Under the pieces are notes generated by a model. The model saw only the letters and a program-made list of their open reading frames with translations, was not told the origin of the DNA and ran no database searches. Position numbers and translations under genes: made by a program. Positions 23,251 to 33,300 of a DNA stretch of 64,000 nt are shown in pieces; the stretch's first letter is position 1; each line of letters begins with the position of its first letter. The DNA comes from Thiohalocapsa sp. PB-PSB1 (GTDB lineage: Bacteria; Pseudomonadota; Gammaproteobacteria; Chromatiales; Chromatiaceae): NCBI GenBank assembly GCA_016745215.1, contig CP050890.1, positions 3,100,001-3,164,000 of the forward strand, given 5' to 3'.

Positions 23251-26071
23251 AGCCTGAGTGAAGCGTCTCGTCCGCTTGCTGACGCGCTGGCAACTGTGCG
23301 AACCAACCCACCCCCATCAGCAACAAACCGACAGCGAAAAAGGAGATGATGCGCTCCAGAGTGCCGCTGGCTGCCAGATCCACCAGGAACAACTTGGCCA
23401 CCACCGCGGCTAAAATCGTCGCGCCGCTGAACCAAAACGGGCGAGAGCCAGTCCGTCGCGCCAGCAACAGCAGGGCAACCCCGGTCAGGCCCCACAGCAC
23501 CGAAACCGCCATCTGCGTGGGCACCGAGGCAAGCAGGGCTTCCGGGCTGTAGACGACGCCCCACCAGTGGTGCATGGTTCGCAATAGCACCAGATTCAGC
23601 CACAGAAAGGCCAAACCGCCGGGCATAATCCAGAACAAGGGTTGCTCATGCAGTCGGGAGCCTGGACGATTGCCACGAACGCTCATGCCATCGGACTGGT
23701 GCGGATGCCCGCCTGCCAGGTCATCTGGTGGGATAGTTTCCGGCAGGCGCCCGATCCGTTGCTGTCCATACAGGATGCGCGACCATTGATACAGGGTCAG
23801 CACGGCCAGCGCCAACATCAGATCCGACGGGTTCAGCAACGGCAGCCAGCGGAAGGGTTGCATGCCGCCGGGGGAACTGGCCGACCAAAGACTCCAGGCC
23901 AGGATAAAGGCGGCCAGCACAGCGCCGAGCAACAATGCATAGGCGAAGCGCCAGCCTGCCAGTGGCCAGCCGCGGCCATGCATCGCCAATTGCAACAGCG
24001 CCAGGGGCGCCAGGACAACACCGGCAACCCGCCAGCCCTGCTGGAGTTGCCAGTAGTCGATGACAAGCCAAAGCAGTTGCCATTGCAATACCAGGATCAG
24101 CAGCAGACCGGTTAGAAGATGTCCCCACAGCAGGGACGGGGCCGGCGCCTGTACTTCGATGCGATACAGCAGCAGCCAGCAGATCGAGAGCATCAGCGGC
24201 CAGGCAAAGACACCGGCTGCTTGTGCCGGATGCGCCAGGATGTCGAAGCTCAGGAGCAGGGCAAGCAAGCCCAGTGCAGGCAATGCCGTTTGCACCCGCC
24301 GCAGGCGCGTCCAGGGACGGAGTGTCACGCAAGCTTCCAGCAGCAATCCGGAAAACACGCCATACAGCAGCAGACCAGCGGGAAATGCTGTGTCTGGGTA
24401 GAACTGCCAAAGCTGGAGCAGCCCCGCGCCGAACCACCAGCCAAGACCCCAAAGCAGCAGCCAGATAGAAGCGTTTTGCTGCCATGCCTGCCGGGTGAAG
24501 CCAGGCCGATCCAGCCAGTAGCTGCTGATACCCCCGGCGATACCGAGCATTGCTGCGGCGGTGTAAAAGGGATTCAGGAAGGCGGTTGTGCCGATAGACA
24601 CAGAGCCGGATTGCAGCGCGCCAAATAGCAAAGCCATGGCTGCGCCTATCTGCAGCAATACGCCAAGGGCGCGTACGCCAGGGCGCTGCTGTAGGCTGCC
24701 GATCCAGACCATGCCAGCGCCTTGCAATGCCCAGACCGCGGCGGTCTGGGTTTCGCTCAGGGCATAGGGCACCGCAAGGGATAGAAAGATCAGCCCCAGG
24801 ACATTGAACGCCCGCGCCAGCAATGCCAGAGCCTCGGAGCGAGAGCCGATCAGCCATGCCAACAGCAGATAAAACAAACCCAGCAGCGCGGCAGATACCG
24901 CAATGGCATACTCGATGTGCCGAACCAGGGCCACCTGACAGCTGAAGCTCAACGCTGGCGTCGCAAACAACAGCGTTGCATCGATCCAGCCCTTGAGACG
25001 CGGCGGTTGGTGCAGGCTGTAGAGGATGGTGATGGCGACGAAGAACAGGAAGAACAAAATCAGAAAGGGTTCGGTGCTGGGTAACAGGGCGGGTGTGTAG
25101 CGCAGGATGACCCAAGCCCCGACCACGGCGAAGGTAAAGCCGAATCCGAGCAGGTTCAGCGCGCGCCAGCGTTTGAACCAGGCCACGGCCAGGATCGCGC
25201 CGTCGAGCATGGCATAGAATCCGAACAGCACGGTGTGCCGTCCGCTGTCGCCTGCGGTGGCGAGCGGCGCCAGGAAGCCGCCGGCGAAGCCGAACCAGGC
25301 CAGCGCCGGGGCGTCTTGCAGGATTGCCAGCGCCGCCGCCAGCAGTCCGATCAGCAGCAATGCGAGGAATGCCAGCCAGTCCGGCAGCAGATGATAGAGT
25401 TGAAAGGCGCCATACACGTCGAGATACAGAATGCCGATGCCGGCACCCTGTAGCAACAATCCGTAGTCGCGTCGCTTGGCGCGCAGATACCAACCAAGTG
25501 CAAGCAGCAGTGTGCCGCCGGCACCGATCGATAGCAGGCGCAATTGCGGCGTGAAGACAATCAGCTCGCGCTCCACTGCGTATTTGATCAGGAAGGCGAC
25601 GGCGAAGAACAGAACCAGGATGCCAATGCGTAAAAATAGATTCCCCGATTGCAGCCAATCGATGATGGTGTCGACAACAGTCGATCCAGCAGCAGGCTGT
25701 GGCGGCACTGTTGACGCGGGGGCTCGAGCGCTCTGTTGCCGCGTTGCCGGTGGCGGGAGGGAAGGCGAGGCGCTGAGGGCAGCCGCCGAGGGGAGGGCGG
25801 GCGGAATGCTCGAACCGCTCCGGGCGGCTGGTTTGGGTATGGGCTCGGCTGCTGCTGGCGGCGACCGTTGCGGCGCTTGCGGCAGAGGAGCATCCCGCGG
25901 CTGCGCGCTGCGCAGCGCGTCCAGCGTTTGCCGGAGCTGGTGCAAGGAGCGCTCCAACAGCAGAACTCGCCCGAGCAACAGCCCCAATAAGGTCCAGAGC
26001 AGGGGCTCTGAGCGCGCCAGGCCAATGGCGAGACCGACGACGCTGGCGACCAGGGTGATGGCCAGGCCCAT
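23249..26071 (-). CDS. DUF2339 multi-pass membrane protein
   Basis: 940 residues. A short N-terminal helix and a coiled stretch (RVLLLERSLHQLRQTLDALR) are followed by a Pro/Ala-rich linker (residues 65-130) and then roughly 25 hydrophobic segments that continue to the end. This is the DUF2339 layout. Function unknown; envelope or cell-wall roles have been proposed for the family. The start lies one base from the stop of the DnaJ-domain gene, so VWA, DnaJ and DUF2339 genes form one operon. Confidence 0.85.
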   Translation of the reverse strand: MGLAITLVASVVGLAIGLARSEPLLWTLLGLLLGRVLLLERSLHQLRQTLDALRSAQPRDAPLPQAPQRSPPAAAEPIPKPAARSGSSIPPALPSAAALSASPSLPPPATRQQSARAPASTVPPQPAAGSTVVDTIIDWLQSGNLFLRIGILVLFFAVAFLIKYAVERELIVFTPQLRLLSIGAGGTLLLALGWYLRAKRRDYGLLLQGAGIGILYLDVYGAFQLYHLLPDWLAFLALLLIGLLAAALAILQDAPALAWFGFAGGFLAPLATAGDSGRHTVLFGFYAMLDGAILAVAWFKRWRALNLLGFGFTFAVVGAWVILRYTPALLPSTEPFLILFFLFFVAITILYSLHQPPRLKGWIDATLLFATPALSFSCQVALVRHIEYAIAVSAALLGLFYLLLAWLIGSRSEALALLARAFNVLGLIFLSLAVPYALSETQTAAVWALQGAGMVWIGSLQQRPGVRALGVLLQIGAAMALLFGALQSGSVSIGTTAFLNPFYTAAAMLGIAGGISSYWLDRPGFTRQAWQQNASIWLLLWGLGWWFGAGLLQLWQFYPDTAFPAGLLLYGVFSGLLLEACVTLRPWTRLRRVQTALPALGLLALLLSFDILAHPAQAAGVFAWPLMLSICWLLLYRIEVQAPAPSLLWGHLLTGLLLILVLQWQLLWLVIDYWQLQQGWRVAGVVLAPLALLQLAMHGRGWPLAGWRFAYALLLGAVLAAFILAWSLWSASSPGGMQPFRWLPLLNPSDLMLALAVLTLYQWSRILYGQQRIGRLPETIPPDDLAGGHPHQSDGMSVRGNRPGSRLHEQPLFWIMPGGLAFLWLNLVLLRTMHHWWGVVYSPEALLASVPTQMAVSVLWGLTGVALLLLARRTGSRPFWFSGATILAAVVAKLFLVDLAASGTLERIISFFAVGLLLMGVGWFAQLPARQQADETLHSG

Positions 26072-26072
26072 A

Positions 26073-26888
26073 TTATTCGCCCAGCAGCAGTGCTTTGGCC
26101 GTATTGATTTGTGCCGCCAGGTAGTCCGAGCCGCCCCGATCCGGGTGTAATTTCAGCATCAGGCGCCGGTGGGCGGCGCGAATGGCCTCGGCATCGGAGC
26201 CCGGCGTCAGGCCCAGAACAGCCCATGCATCGTCCTTGGTCATGCCGCGCGTCAGTCCTGTGTTGCCAGACCCTGTATTGCCGGACCCGGAATGTGCACC
26301 GGAATGTGCACCGGAGCCGGGATCTGCCCGCGCCTGGGCAGCATCGCGCCAGTCTTCGCCGTGTTCGCGATCCAAATAGGCGGTCAGGATGGATGCAGAT
26401 TGGGCGTCGGCGTCTTGATACAGCTCCAGCATGCGCAACAGTTGGTCCAATGCCAGCTGCGACAGAGTCTGGTCCGCAAAGGGACCTTCGCGTACCTTGC
26501 CGTCCATATGGCCACTGTCGTGATCGAGGGTCACTTCGAGATAGCGGGTGCGGATGGAGGAATGGCGTCCGCTGCCGCCTGGCGCTCCTGCCGTGGTGCT
26601 CGGCGACACAAGACCGCCCAATCCGAGAGAACGCAAAACCTGTTGGATCATCGGCAGCATGCTCAGCAGCGCGATCAGGCGCATCACCAAGGGGATGGCT
26701 GCCGCGATGGCGGCGAACAGAACGCTGAGCCGACCGGTCAGCACGGCCAGCAACAACAACCCGGCGGCGCCCCACAGCAGCGCTTTGCGCACTACCTTGA
26801 CGACTTGCTGCGGCGGCGTTTTGCGGAACCAATTCAGGAATAACAGCAGGCCGAAAATCAGCGCCAGCAGAATGATCAAACGTGCCAT
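26073..26888 (-). CDS. Membrane-anchored DnaJ-domain protein
   Basis: 271 residues from the ATG giving MARLIILLALIFGLLLFLNW, a membrane helix. Two more hydrophobic segments (VLTGRLSVLFAAIAAAIPLV, LIALLSML) follow. A middle soluble part (TRYLEVTLDHDSGHMDGKV) is followed by a Gly/Ser-rich linker with repeated GSGNTG and GAHS. The C-terminal J domain (DDAWAVLGLTPGSDAEAIRA) has the HPD motif in LMLKLHPDRGGSDYLA. This is the reversed, C-terminal J-domain layout of DjlA/Tim14-like proteins; it probably recruits DnaK to the inner membrane. Upstream in-frame codons overlap the VWA gene and are not used. Confidence 0.85.
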   Translation of the reverse strand: MARLIILLALIFGLLLFLNWFRKTPPQQVVKVVRKALLWGAAGLLLLAVLTGRLSVLFAAIAAAIPLVMRLIALLSMLPMIQQVLRSLGLGGLVSPSTTAGAPGGSGRHSSIRTRYLEVTLDHDSGHMDGKVREGPFADQTLSQLALDQLLRMLELYQDADAQSASILTAYLDREHGEDWRDAAQARADPGSGAHSGAHSGSGNTGSGNTGLTRGMTKDDAWAVLGLTPGSDAEAIRAAHRRLMLKLHPDRGGSDYLAAQINTAKALLLGE

Positions 26889-26890
26889 GG

Positions 26891-27610
26891 TCAGTCGTCG
26901 GGCGAGAGCTGCCTGGTTAACTGCAACACCGCGCCACCGCGCTTGCGCCCAAACTCGGTCAGCGCCTTGCGTCCCCCGGCGGCGAACACCGCGACGGCAC
27001 TGAGTAGATCTTTCAACATGCGCGGGCTGTTGGCATCGAACGGACACCAAGCGCCGGCGGACAATCGGGCGATTTCGCGAAATGCGCGCTCAGCGGTCGG
27101 GTCGCGCCCCTCCTGGAACACAAAGGCCGGTACGCCAAGCAGGCCCAGATGGCCGGCGCGACCGGCCAATGCGTCCAGGTCTTCTTCGACGCAGTCACCG
27201 ATAAACACCAGCGCGTTCACCCGTTCTCGCCCGGCCTCGGCGGCGACATGATCCAGTAATCGACCAATCTGAGTCAGTCCGGCGGCGCAGCGCACCTGGG
27301 TCATCAGCGGCAATAATTCGTCGGCGTGAGTGCACCAGGGTGAAGCTTGAAACTGCTGGAAGCCACCGTAATGGCAAAGCTGTACCCTCAGCCCACCCAA
27401 ATCGGCGGTTTCGTGAAACATGGCTGCCTGGATGTCGATCGCGCGATCCCAACTGGGCTCGCGACTCGCAGTGGCGTCCATGGCAAAGATCAGCCGCCCG
27501 CTTTCTGCCCGTGATCGCACTGGAGTTGCCGCCACTTGACGTAAGAAAGCATCCACTTGGGTGGCAGTCGACTGTGATTGCAAATTCTTACCCCTGGGGT
27601 TTCGGCTCAT
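26891..27610 (-). CDS. VWA-domain protein
   Basis: 239 residues. SGRLIFAMDATASREPSWDR is a variant MIDAS strand (DxTxS instead of DxSxS); the fold continues with CHYGGFQQFQASPW, VNALVFIGDCVEEDLDALAG and LGVPAFVFQEGRDP. No signal peptide, so probably cytoplasmic. It is the first gene of the VWA-DnaJ-DUF2339 operon, two bases from the next gene. Partner unknown. Confidence 0.82.
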   Translation of the reverse strand: MSRNPRGKNLQSQSTATQVDAFLRQVAATPVRSRAESGRLIFAMDATASREPSWDRAIDIQAAMFHETADLGGLRVQLCHYGGFQQFQASPWCTHADELLPLMTQVRCAAGLTQIGRLLDHVAAEAGRERVNALVFIGDCVEEDLDALAGRAGHLGLLGVPAFVFQEGRDPTAERAFREIARLSAGAWCPFDANSPRMLKDLLSAVAVFAAGGRKALTEFGRKRGGAVLQLTRQLSPDD

Positions 27611-27691
27611 CGCGTGCGCTTAACCTCACTTTGAATCAGTATCCGACCTTGGCAATGCGGCATGTCAGCAGCCATCCGATTGCCATCCGAG

Positions 27692-27734
27692 GCGATTTCT
27701 GTGGAGAAACAGACCACCCGGCTTGTCTTCTCGT
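27692..27734 (+). repeat. Short dispersed repeat (GGCGATTTCTGTGGAGAAACA core)
   Basis: Shares GGCGATTTCTGTGGAGAAAC with 2449 and the inverted copy at 34652-34694, here between the VWA and LysM genes. A CTCCGGCAATCGCC stretch follows that resembles part of the 71-bp repeat. Confidence 0.55.
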
Positions 27735-27836
27735 CCGGCCTCGACGTCGCGAGGGCGAACGAGAATCCGGCACCAGTTGGTCTGTTGCTCTCCGGCAATC
27801 GCCTAATCTCTGTTTCTGGGACATCTCATGCGCAAA

Positions 27837-28970
27837 CTATGGGATGATCAGCGGCATTCCGAGTGCCAAATCGTCTGGGGTTTCCAAACGGTCCCGATTG
27901 GCTTCGAAGATCCGCGTCCAGGCGCTCGTGTTGCCGTACACTTTTTTACTAATGCTGGATAAGGTGTCATCGGCGCGAACCCGGTAGATCACATGACCGG
28001 AGGCATCCGCGTTGACAACATCTGTTTGCACATGCTGTTGCTCGCTGGCAGTTGTCTTCAGCGTTGCGGATGCGCCATCTCCAGAGATGGTTGCCGGCAT
28101 CGCACCCGCCCTGGCATCGGCAAGCTGGCGATCCAGATCGATGATCCGCCGCATCGCCTCGGCCTGACGCTCGCGGGCGGTTTCCAGATCACGGCTCAGG
28201 CGCTCGTTTTCCGTGCTGATGCGGACATTCTCCTGCTCCAGCGCGGCATGCAGCTTTTCCGCTTTATCTGCCCGCATCAGCGCTTCATCGGCAGCCTGCT
28301 GACGCTGCCGCAACCGGGCATTCAATTCCGCGCTGTTCTCCCGTGCTGCCGCTGCCTCCGCCAGCGCATCGAGTCGCAACCTGTGGGCAATGGCAAACTG
28401 CTCGGTCAATAGTCTCAGTCTACGGTTGCTGGCGGTGAGTTCCGCTTGCAAGCGGGCGTTCTCATCGATCAGCGCGTCATCCGCGCTTTGTCCGGAGGAT
28501 TCGATGTTTGCCGTGGAGTTCAAATCGAGAGCGGCTGCCAGGCGTTCCAATAATGCCATCTGTGCGTCAATCTGCTGGGAAAGTTCGGCAAACAGGTCGC
28601 TTTGTTGAAGGCGTTGTTTGAGTTCCCTGTTCTCGTTCGAAAGACGCTGGCGCTGTTGTTGCAGGGCTGTGTTTGACGCTTCAATGCGGGTGATTCGATC
28701 GCGCAGGGTATCCGCATGATCAGCGGCCTTGCCCACATCCGGCTCATTGCTGGCGTACACAGCGGATGTGACCGACAGGCACACCGATAACATCAGTATC
28801 GCGCACCACCGGATCGTTAAGCGGATCGTTAAGCGTCGTGTCGGCGACAGAGATGCTGGTCGGGCGATGTTACCGATCGGCAATGGCCGACAGCGACCGG
28901 CGAGCCACTCCTCAACCCATGCAGCAGAGCGTTCCCATGTTGTAGAGACTGTACAGGTGGTTGTCGGCAT
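27837..28970 (-). CDS. Exported coiled-coil protein with C-terminal LysM domain
   Basis: 377 residues from the chosen ATG. A basic stretch is followed by a hydrophobic signal segment (WCAILMLSVCLSVTSAVYAS). Then come about 220 residues of heptad-rich coiled coil (for example LQQQRQRLSNENRELKQRLQ and EKLHAALEQENVRISTENER) and a LysM domain at the end (VIYRVRADDTLSSISKKVYG to LGMPLIIP). LysM binds peptidoglycan, so a periplasmic cell-wall role is likely; FimV-like and tail-associated LysM proteins share the C-terminal layout. The exact start is uncertain: no good ribosome site is visible and the residues before the signal are unusual. A 12-bp direct repeat (GGATCGTTAAGC) lies at 28812-28835. 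Confidence 0.75.
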   Translation of the reverse strand: MPTTTCTVSTTWERSAAWVEEWLAGRCRPLPIGNIARPASLSPTRRLTIRLTIRWCAILMLSVCLSVTSAVYASNEPDVGKAADHADTLRDRITRIEASNTALQQQRQRLSNENRELKQRLQQSDLFAELSQQIDAQMALLERLAAALDLNSTANIESSGQSADDALIDENARLQAELTASNRRLRLLTEQFAIAHRLRLDALAEAAAARENSAELNARLRQRQQAADEALMRADKAEKLHAALEQENVRISTENERLSRDLETARERQAEAMRRIIDLDRQLADARAGAMPATISGDGASATLKTTASEQQHVQTDVVNADASGHVIYRVRADDTLSSISKKVYGNTSAWTRIFEANRDRLETPDDLALGMPLIIP

Positions 28971-29055
28971 CGAAATCGGGGTGGTTTTCGTTCGACCTGG
29001 GATAGTCTGATGGCAGATCGTCTGACGGATCGGAAGGCGACGGAGCAGACCGCGG

Positions 29056-30072
29056 TCAGCCGAGCCGGCCAACGCCGGTGCCGAGCCAGCTCAACGCCTT
29101 GCTCCGCATTGCCCCAAGCAGCCGATCCAATGGGCGCTTGCGCATCTTGTAGCGGAGTTTGAATAATTCGGCATCGCCTCGCGCATCCAATAAAAAGTCG
29201 TCGCTGGTCTTGATTTCGTCGACCAGGCCGAGTGCCAGTGCGTGCTCGCCGTGCCAGTACTCGCCGGTGGCGACCTCATCGACATTCAGCTGACTGCGAT
29301 AATCCCGAATGAAGGACTTGAACAGTTGGTGTGTCTCCTCCAGCTGCTCGCGTAACTTGGCGCGCCCTTCATCGGTATTTGCGCCAAACAGCGTCAGGGT
29401 GCGTTTGTGCTCACCAGCGGTATGCAGTTCGAAATCGATGCCGTTGCGCTCCAGCAAGCGATGGAAATTGGGCAACTCGGCGAGCACACCGATGGAGCCG
29501 ATCACCGCGAATGGTGCGGCGATGATGCGATTGGCCACACATGCCATCAAATAGCCGCCGCTGGCCGCTACCTTGTCGACCGCGACCGTCAACGGGATAT
29601 TTTTCGCGCGCAGACGCAACAGTTGCGATGCGGCCAATCCATGCTCATGTACCGCGCCGCCGGCATTATCGATGCGTACCAGCACCTCGTCGTTAGCGCC
29701 GGCTTCGATGAGTAATGCGGAGACCATCTGGCGTAGGCCGCCCACCTCGCTGGCCATGATGTCGCCGTGAAAATCGATGACGAACAGCCGCTTGGATGTC
29801 TCTTTTTCCGCCTTTAGGCGCTGCTTTTCAGCCTTGTGTTCGGCTTTGGCAGCCCGTTTGTAGACTTTCGGTGGTAGGGTAGCGGCTTTAATGGTATCGG
29901 AGAGATCGGCGTAGCGGTCATTCAGACTGATGACCTCCAGGTGGCCAAGGTCATCGTTCGCGCCGGTCTGTCGACGTGCACGCACCAGCAAGAGCATGAT
30001 TAAGCCGATAAAGGCGATTACGGTAAAGGACTTAGCGGCGAACAAGGCATAATCGATCAAGGCTTCGGTCAA
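29056..30072 (-). CDS. sohB: SohB-like inner-membrane serine protease
   Basis: 338 residues. One N-terminal membrane helix (SFTVIAFIGLIMLLLV), then a Lys-rich linker, then the S49 peptidase domain (LFVIDFHGDIMASEVGGLRQ). The catalytic Ser is in VDKVAASGGYLMACVA and the general-base Lys probably in GEHKRTLTLFG. SohB is a signal-peptide-peptidase relative of the gammaproteobacterial inner membrane. The TTG start is supported by GAGGA eight bases upstream. Confidence 0.93.
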   Translation of the reverse strand: MTEALIDYALFAAKSFTVIAFIGLIMLLLVRARRQTGANDDLGHLEVISLNDRYADLSDTIKAATLPPKVYKRAAKAEHKAEKQRLKAEKETSKRLFVIDFHGDIMASEVGGLRQMVSALLIEAGANDEVLVRIDNAGGAVHEHGLAASQLLRLRAKNIPLTVAVDKVAASGGYLMACVANRIIAAPFAVIGSIGVLAELPNFHRLLERNGIDFELHTAGEHKRTLTLFGANTDEGRAKLREQLEETHQLFKSFIRDYRSQLNVDEVATGEYWHGEHALALGLVDEIKTSDDFLLDARGDAELFKLRYKMRKRPLDRLLGAMRSKALSWLGTGVGRLG

Positions 30073-30116
30073 ATGAGAATTCCTCGGGCTGTCTGGAAAG
30101 AGTTCAGGCCGTTAGT

Positions 30117-30956
30117 TTACACGGCGATCGGGGCAGGGATCGTCGGATGTGGGTCGTAGGCGATGAACTCGAAATCGGCGAAATCGTAGTCGAACAAACT
30201 CGGCGGACGGCGGTGAATAATCAGCCGTGGCAATGGTCGTGGTTCGCGTCTCAATTGTTCGAACACAATAGCATCGGTCAAGTGATTTCGATAGAGATGC
30301 AAATCACCGAAGCTGTGTACAAACTCGCCGGGGATCAGGTCGCATTGATGTGCAATCATGTGGGTCAGCAGCGCATAGCTGGCGATATTGAACGGAACAC
30401 CAAGAAACAGATCGGCGCTGCGCTGGTATAGTTGGCAGGACAGCCGTGCATCCTGTACATAGAACTGGAATAAACAGTGACAGGGTGCCAGCGCCATGCG
30501 ACCGGCAGCGGCGTTCTCTGTCGGCGAATACCCTGGCAATGGCAGATCCGCTGGATTCCAGGCAGAGACCAACAGGCGGCGGGAGTCCGGATCATGGCGA
30601 ATTTGTTCCATTAGTTCGCTGAGCTGATCGATCGTACGGCCATCGGGGGCTTGCCAACGACGCCATTGTGCACCATAAATCGGCCCGAGATCGCCATCCG
30701 GCGCGGCCCATTCGTTCCAGATGCCGACGCCGCGCTCGTTCAGCCATCGATTGTCGGTGGAGCCGGACAGAAACCATAACAATTCCTGGATCACGCTTTT
30801 GACGTGGATGCGCTTGGTGGTCAACAGTGGAAACCCGGCTCCCAGATCGAACCGCACCTGGCGGCCAAACACAGAGCGCGTGCCGACACCGGTACGGTCG
30901 GCGCGTTCGGCGCCATGCTCGACCACATCTCTAAGGAGTTCAAGATACTGTTGCAT
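30117..30956 (-). CDS. thyA: Thymidylate synthase
   Basis: 279 residues. Converts dUMP and methylene-tetrahydrofolate to dTMP and dihydrofolate. Motifs in order: RTGVGTRSVFGRQVRFDLG, WFLSGSTDNRWLNERGVGIW, NEWAAPDGDLGPIYGAQWR, the active-site Cys in LAPCHCLFQFYVQ, RSADLFLGVPFNIASYALLT and HSFGDLHLYRNH. Complete, close to the E. coli length with a small insertion (PGYSPTENAAAGR) before the active site. Confidence 0.97.
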   Translation of the reverse strand: MQQYLELLRDVVEHGAERADRTGVGTRSVFGRQVRFDLGAGFPLLTTKRIHVKSVIQELLWFLSGSTDNRWLNERGVGIWNEWAAPDGDLGPIYGAQWRRWQAPDGRTIDQLSELMEQIRHDPDSRRLLVSAWNPADLPLPGYSPTENAAAGRMALAPCHCLFQFYVQDARLSCQLYQRSADLFLGVPFNIASYALLTHMIAHQCDLIPGEFVHSFGDLHLYRNHLTDAIVFEQLRREPRPLPRLIIHRRPPSLFDYDFADFEFIAYDPHPTIPAPIAV

Positions 30957-31073
30957 ATGGATTATAACTGCTTGATCGGGTGCACATCAGCGGCCGGAGC
31001 TTCAGATACGGCTATTAGCCCAGGCAGTTGTCGAAGTCGGGGGATGATCATTCGGTTTGCTACGAACAGCGAT

Positions 31074-31463
31074 TCAGGGTGAGCATGGGTACAGGCGAGC
31101 TAGGATGTCGGGCACGATCTGCCGCGCGGATCGATCTGTGTCCGGCAGCTGGCGTAATTTGCCGATCACCGCAAGCATGGCGGAGTCGATGGACTCGGTC
31201 TCGGGTAGGCACCAAGACTGCAGGTCGGTATCTGCGCGCGTCAGCTTACAATCGCATGGTACCGTATACCATTCGCATAAAGCGGCATCGACCCCAGTAT
31301 TACCCTGGGCAAGACCACGCTCACAGGCCGCCAGCAGTGCACCGACCGATGGTTCTTCAAGCGCGTCATCTGCCGATATCAGGTTCCAAACACCTGCTGA
31401 CGAAGGCAGCAAAAAGGTTAAATATATCAAATATATGCGCTTATTTAGCCAGCTGCTCGACAT
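31074..31463 (-). CDS. Small exported protein, possibly Rap1a/Tai-like
   Basis: 129 residues with a signal peptide (RIYLIYLTFLLPSSAGV) and five Cys. The C-terminal half (LQSWCLPETESIDSAMLAVI, then LPDTDRSARQIVPDILARLY and PC) resembles the Rap1a/Tai immunity fold, in which a late PxC ending and a helical WCLP segment recur. The resemblance is by eye and weak. The start has a good GGAG site. No T6SS gene is near. Alternatively an orphan periplasmic protein. Confidence 0.45.
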   Translation of the reverse strand: MSSSWLNKRIYLIYLTFLLPSSAGVWNLISADDALEEPSVGALLAACERGLAQGNTGVDAALCEWYTVPCDCKLTRADTDLQSWCLPETESIDSAMLAVIGKLRQLPDTDRSARQIVPDILARLYPCSP

Positions 31464-31875
31464 AAAAAAATTCTCCTGAGCAGTATCTTGATTTTCGGGT
31501 GCGCACGAGCATTTGCGGCAATCCAGAGTAGATCGACAATTCTACGTAACATACAGGATATAGGCTGCAACTGTGCTGGCTTACGGTGTGGTAATGACGG
31601 CTATGCATAAACATCGATCCAGCCGGATGAAAATTCCAGTAGGTAGAGCCGCGCGGCAACCTCGAGATCTGTTGATTGACACCAAGCCACCACCAGGATA
31701 ACCGCAATGATCCTTAGCAGAAGCCACCGTACGGGTATATTATGTGGACAAGAAACCAAGTTGGCCGGTGTCTTGCAGAAGGCATAGGCTGTGCTGAAGT
31801 TTAAAGGCAAAAATAGCCTAGGCTGAACGACTATCTGAAACAAGCAGCGGCGCCAACAATGCGCCCGGAGGAGAA
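31464..31875. other. Divergent intergenic region upstream of glgC
   Basis: About 410 bases, moderately AT-rich, with no recognised gene or repeat. It must carry the promoters of glgC (plus) and of the small exported gene (minus). GGAGGAG lies just before the glgC ATG. Confidence 0.4.
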
Positions 31876-33129
31876 ATGACCGATAGAACCATCGCTTTCG
31901 TCATGGCTGGCGGACAGGGCTCGCGCCTGCAACCGCTGACGTCTGCCCGCTCCAAGCCGTCAGTGCCCTTCGGTTCGCGCTACCGTCTGGTGGACTTCGT
32001 GCTGAGTAATCTGGTGAATTCCCAGATCAGAACGATCTACCTGCTGGTACAGTACAAGTCCCAATCCCTGATTGAACATGCCCGCAAGGCCTGGACCATC
32101 TCGCCGCTGTTCAAGGATCAGTTCGTGACCGTGGTGCCACCGCAGATGCGTTACGGCGAGTCCTGGTTTCAGGGCACCGCCGATGCCGTGCACCAAAACA
32201 TCAATCTGGTCGAAGAGGCATCCCCGGACTATGTGGCTGTGTTCGGAGCCGATCACATCTATCGTATGGACATCCAGCAGATGCTGGATTTTCACAAAGA
32301 GCGTGATGCCGATGTAACCATCGCCGCATTGCCGGTACCGCTGGAGGAGGCCAAAGGCTTCGGTGTCATTGCCGCGGATGCCGACGGGCGCATTTCCGCG
32401 TTCCAGGAAAAACCCGCCAACCCGACCCCAATGCCTGACGACCCGGAAAATGCGTACGCGTCCATGGGCAATTATGTGTTCAGCAGTCGGGTTCTGATCG
32501 ATGCATTGCATGCATCCCAACAGGCCGGCGAAACCGATTTTGGCTCACATGTGCTGCCGCGTCTGCTGGCAGGCGGGCAACGGCTGTTTGCCTACGACTT
32601 CGCCACCAACAAGATTCCCGGCATCAAGCCTTATGAACAACAGGTTTACTGGCGCGATGTCGGCAATATCGATGCTTATTTCAACGCCCATAAGGATGTC
32701 CTCGGTGCAGAGCCGGTGTTTGACGCATTCAACCCTCGCTGGCCCATCTATTCTAGCAACTACCAGGGTCCGGTGGCGAGAGTGCTCGGCGCACATCTGG
32801 ACAATTCGTTGCTTGGGGCGGCAACCGTCGTGCATCCAAACGTCACGATGAAGAATTCCATTCTGCGTCGGGAAACCGTCATCGAAGAGGATGTCGTGCT
32901 GGAAGACTGTATCGTCATGGACTACACGCGCGTCTGTAAGGGCGCACGACTGCGCCGCGTCATCGTCGACCGCCACAATGTCATCGAGGCCGGCGCCGTG
33001 ATCGGTTACGACCGCGAGGCCGACAGCAAGCTCTATACGGTCTCCAAGGGCGGTGTCACCGTCATACCTGCCGGTCATCGCAGTGTCTTCGCTCGTGATG
33101 TCGGTTATGGCAGCGGGTATGGCGAGTAG
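31876..33129 (+). CDS. glgC: Glucose-1-phosphate adenylyltransferase (ADP-glucose pyrophosphorylase)
   Basis: 417 residues. Makes ADP-glucose for glycogen. VMAGGQGSRLQPLTSARSKP is the nucleotide/allosteric signature, FGADHIYRMDIQQMLDFHKE the metal-binding region, ISAFQEKPANP the sugar site, and a C-terminal left-handed beta-helix runs from LGAHLDNSLLGAATVVHPNV to the end. The start is preceded by GGAGGAG. It stands alone, without glgA or glgB in the window. Confidence 0.96.
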   Translation: MTDRTIAFVMAGGQGSRLQPLTSARSKPSVPFGSRYRLVDFVLSNLVNSQIRTIYLLVQYKSQSLIEHARKAWTISPLFKDQFVTVVPPQMRYGESWFQGTADAVHQNINLVEEASPDYVAVFGADHIYRMDIQQMLDFHKERDADVTIAALPVPLEEAKGFGVIAADADGRISAFQEKPANPTPMPDDPENAYASMGNYVFSSRVLIDALHASQQAGETDFGSHVLPRLLAGGQRLFAYDFATNKIPGIKPYEQQVYWRDVGNIDAYFNAHKDVLGAEPVFDAFNPRWPIYSSNYQGPVARVLGAHLDNSLLGAATVVHPNVTMKNSILRRETVIEEDVVLEDCIVMDYTRVCKGARLRRVIVDRHNVIEAGAVIGYDREADSKLYTVSKGGVTVIPAGHRSVFARDVGYGSGYGE

Positions 33130-33300
33130 CGCCGGATTGCCAGCAAGACTCTGACGGCCGGGCGTGGGTGCAGATGGATCTGGTATCCCACGCCAACAGG
33201 CCGTGCAAGCACTCGAGGCTCCCATAAACAGCGCCGCGACTCGGGTGCAAACGCCGCGCTTCGGATCGGGATATCGGGAGCGACTGGACTGGTAATAGCG

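Noticed and set aside
23721..25658. Long open frame (645 codons) on the minus strand inside the DUF2339 gene in another frame
   Set aside because: Shadow frame in GC-rich DNA; the DUF2339 frame has the membrane-helix pattern and family resemblance.
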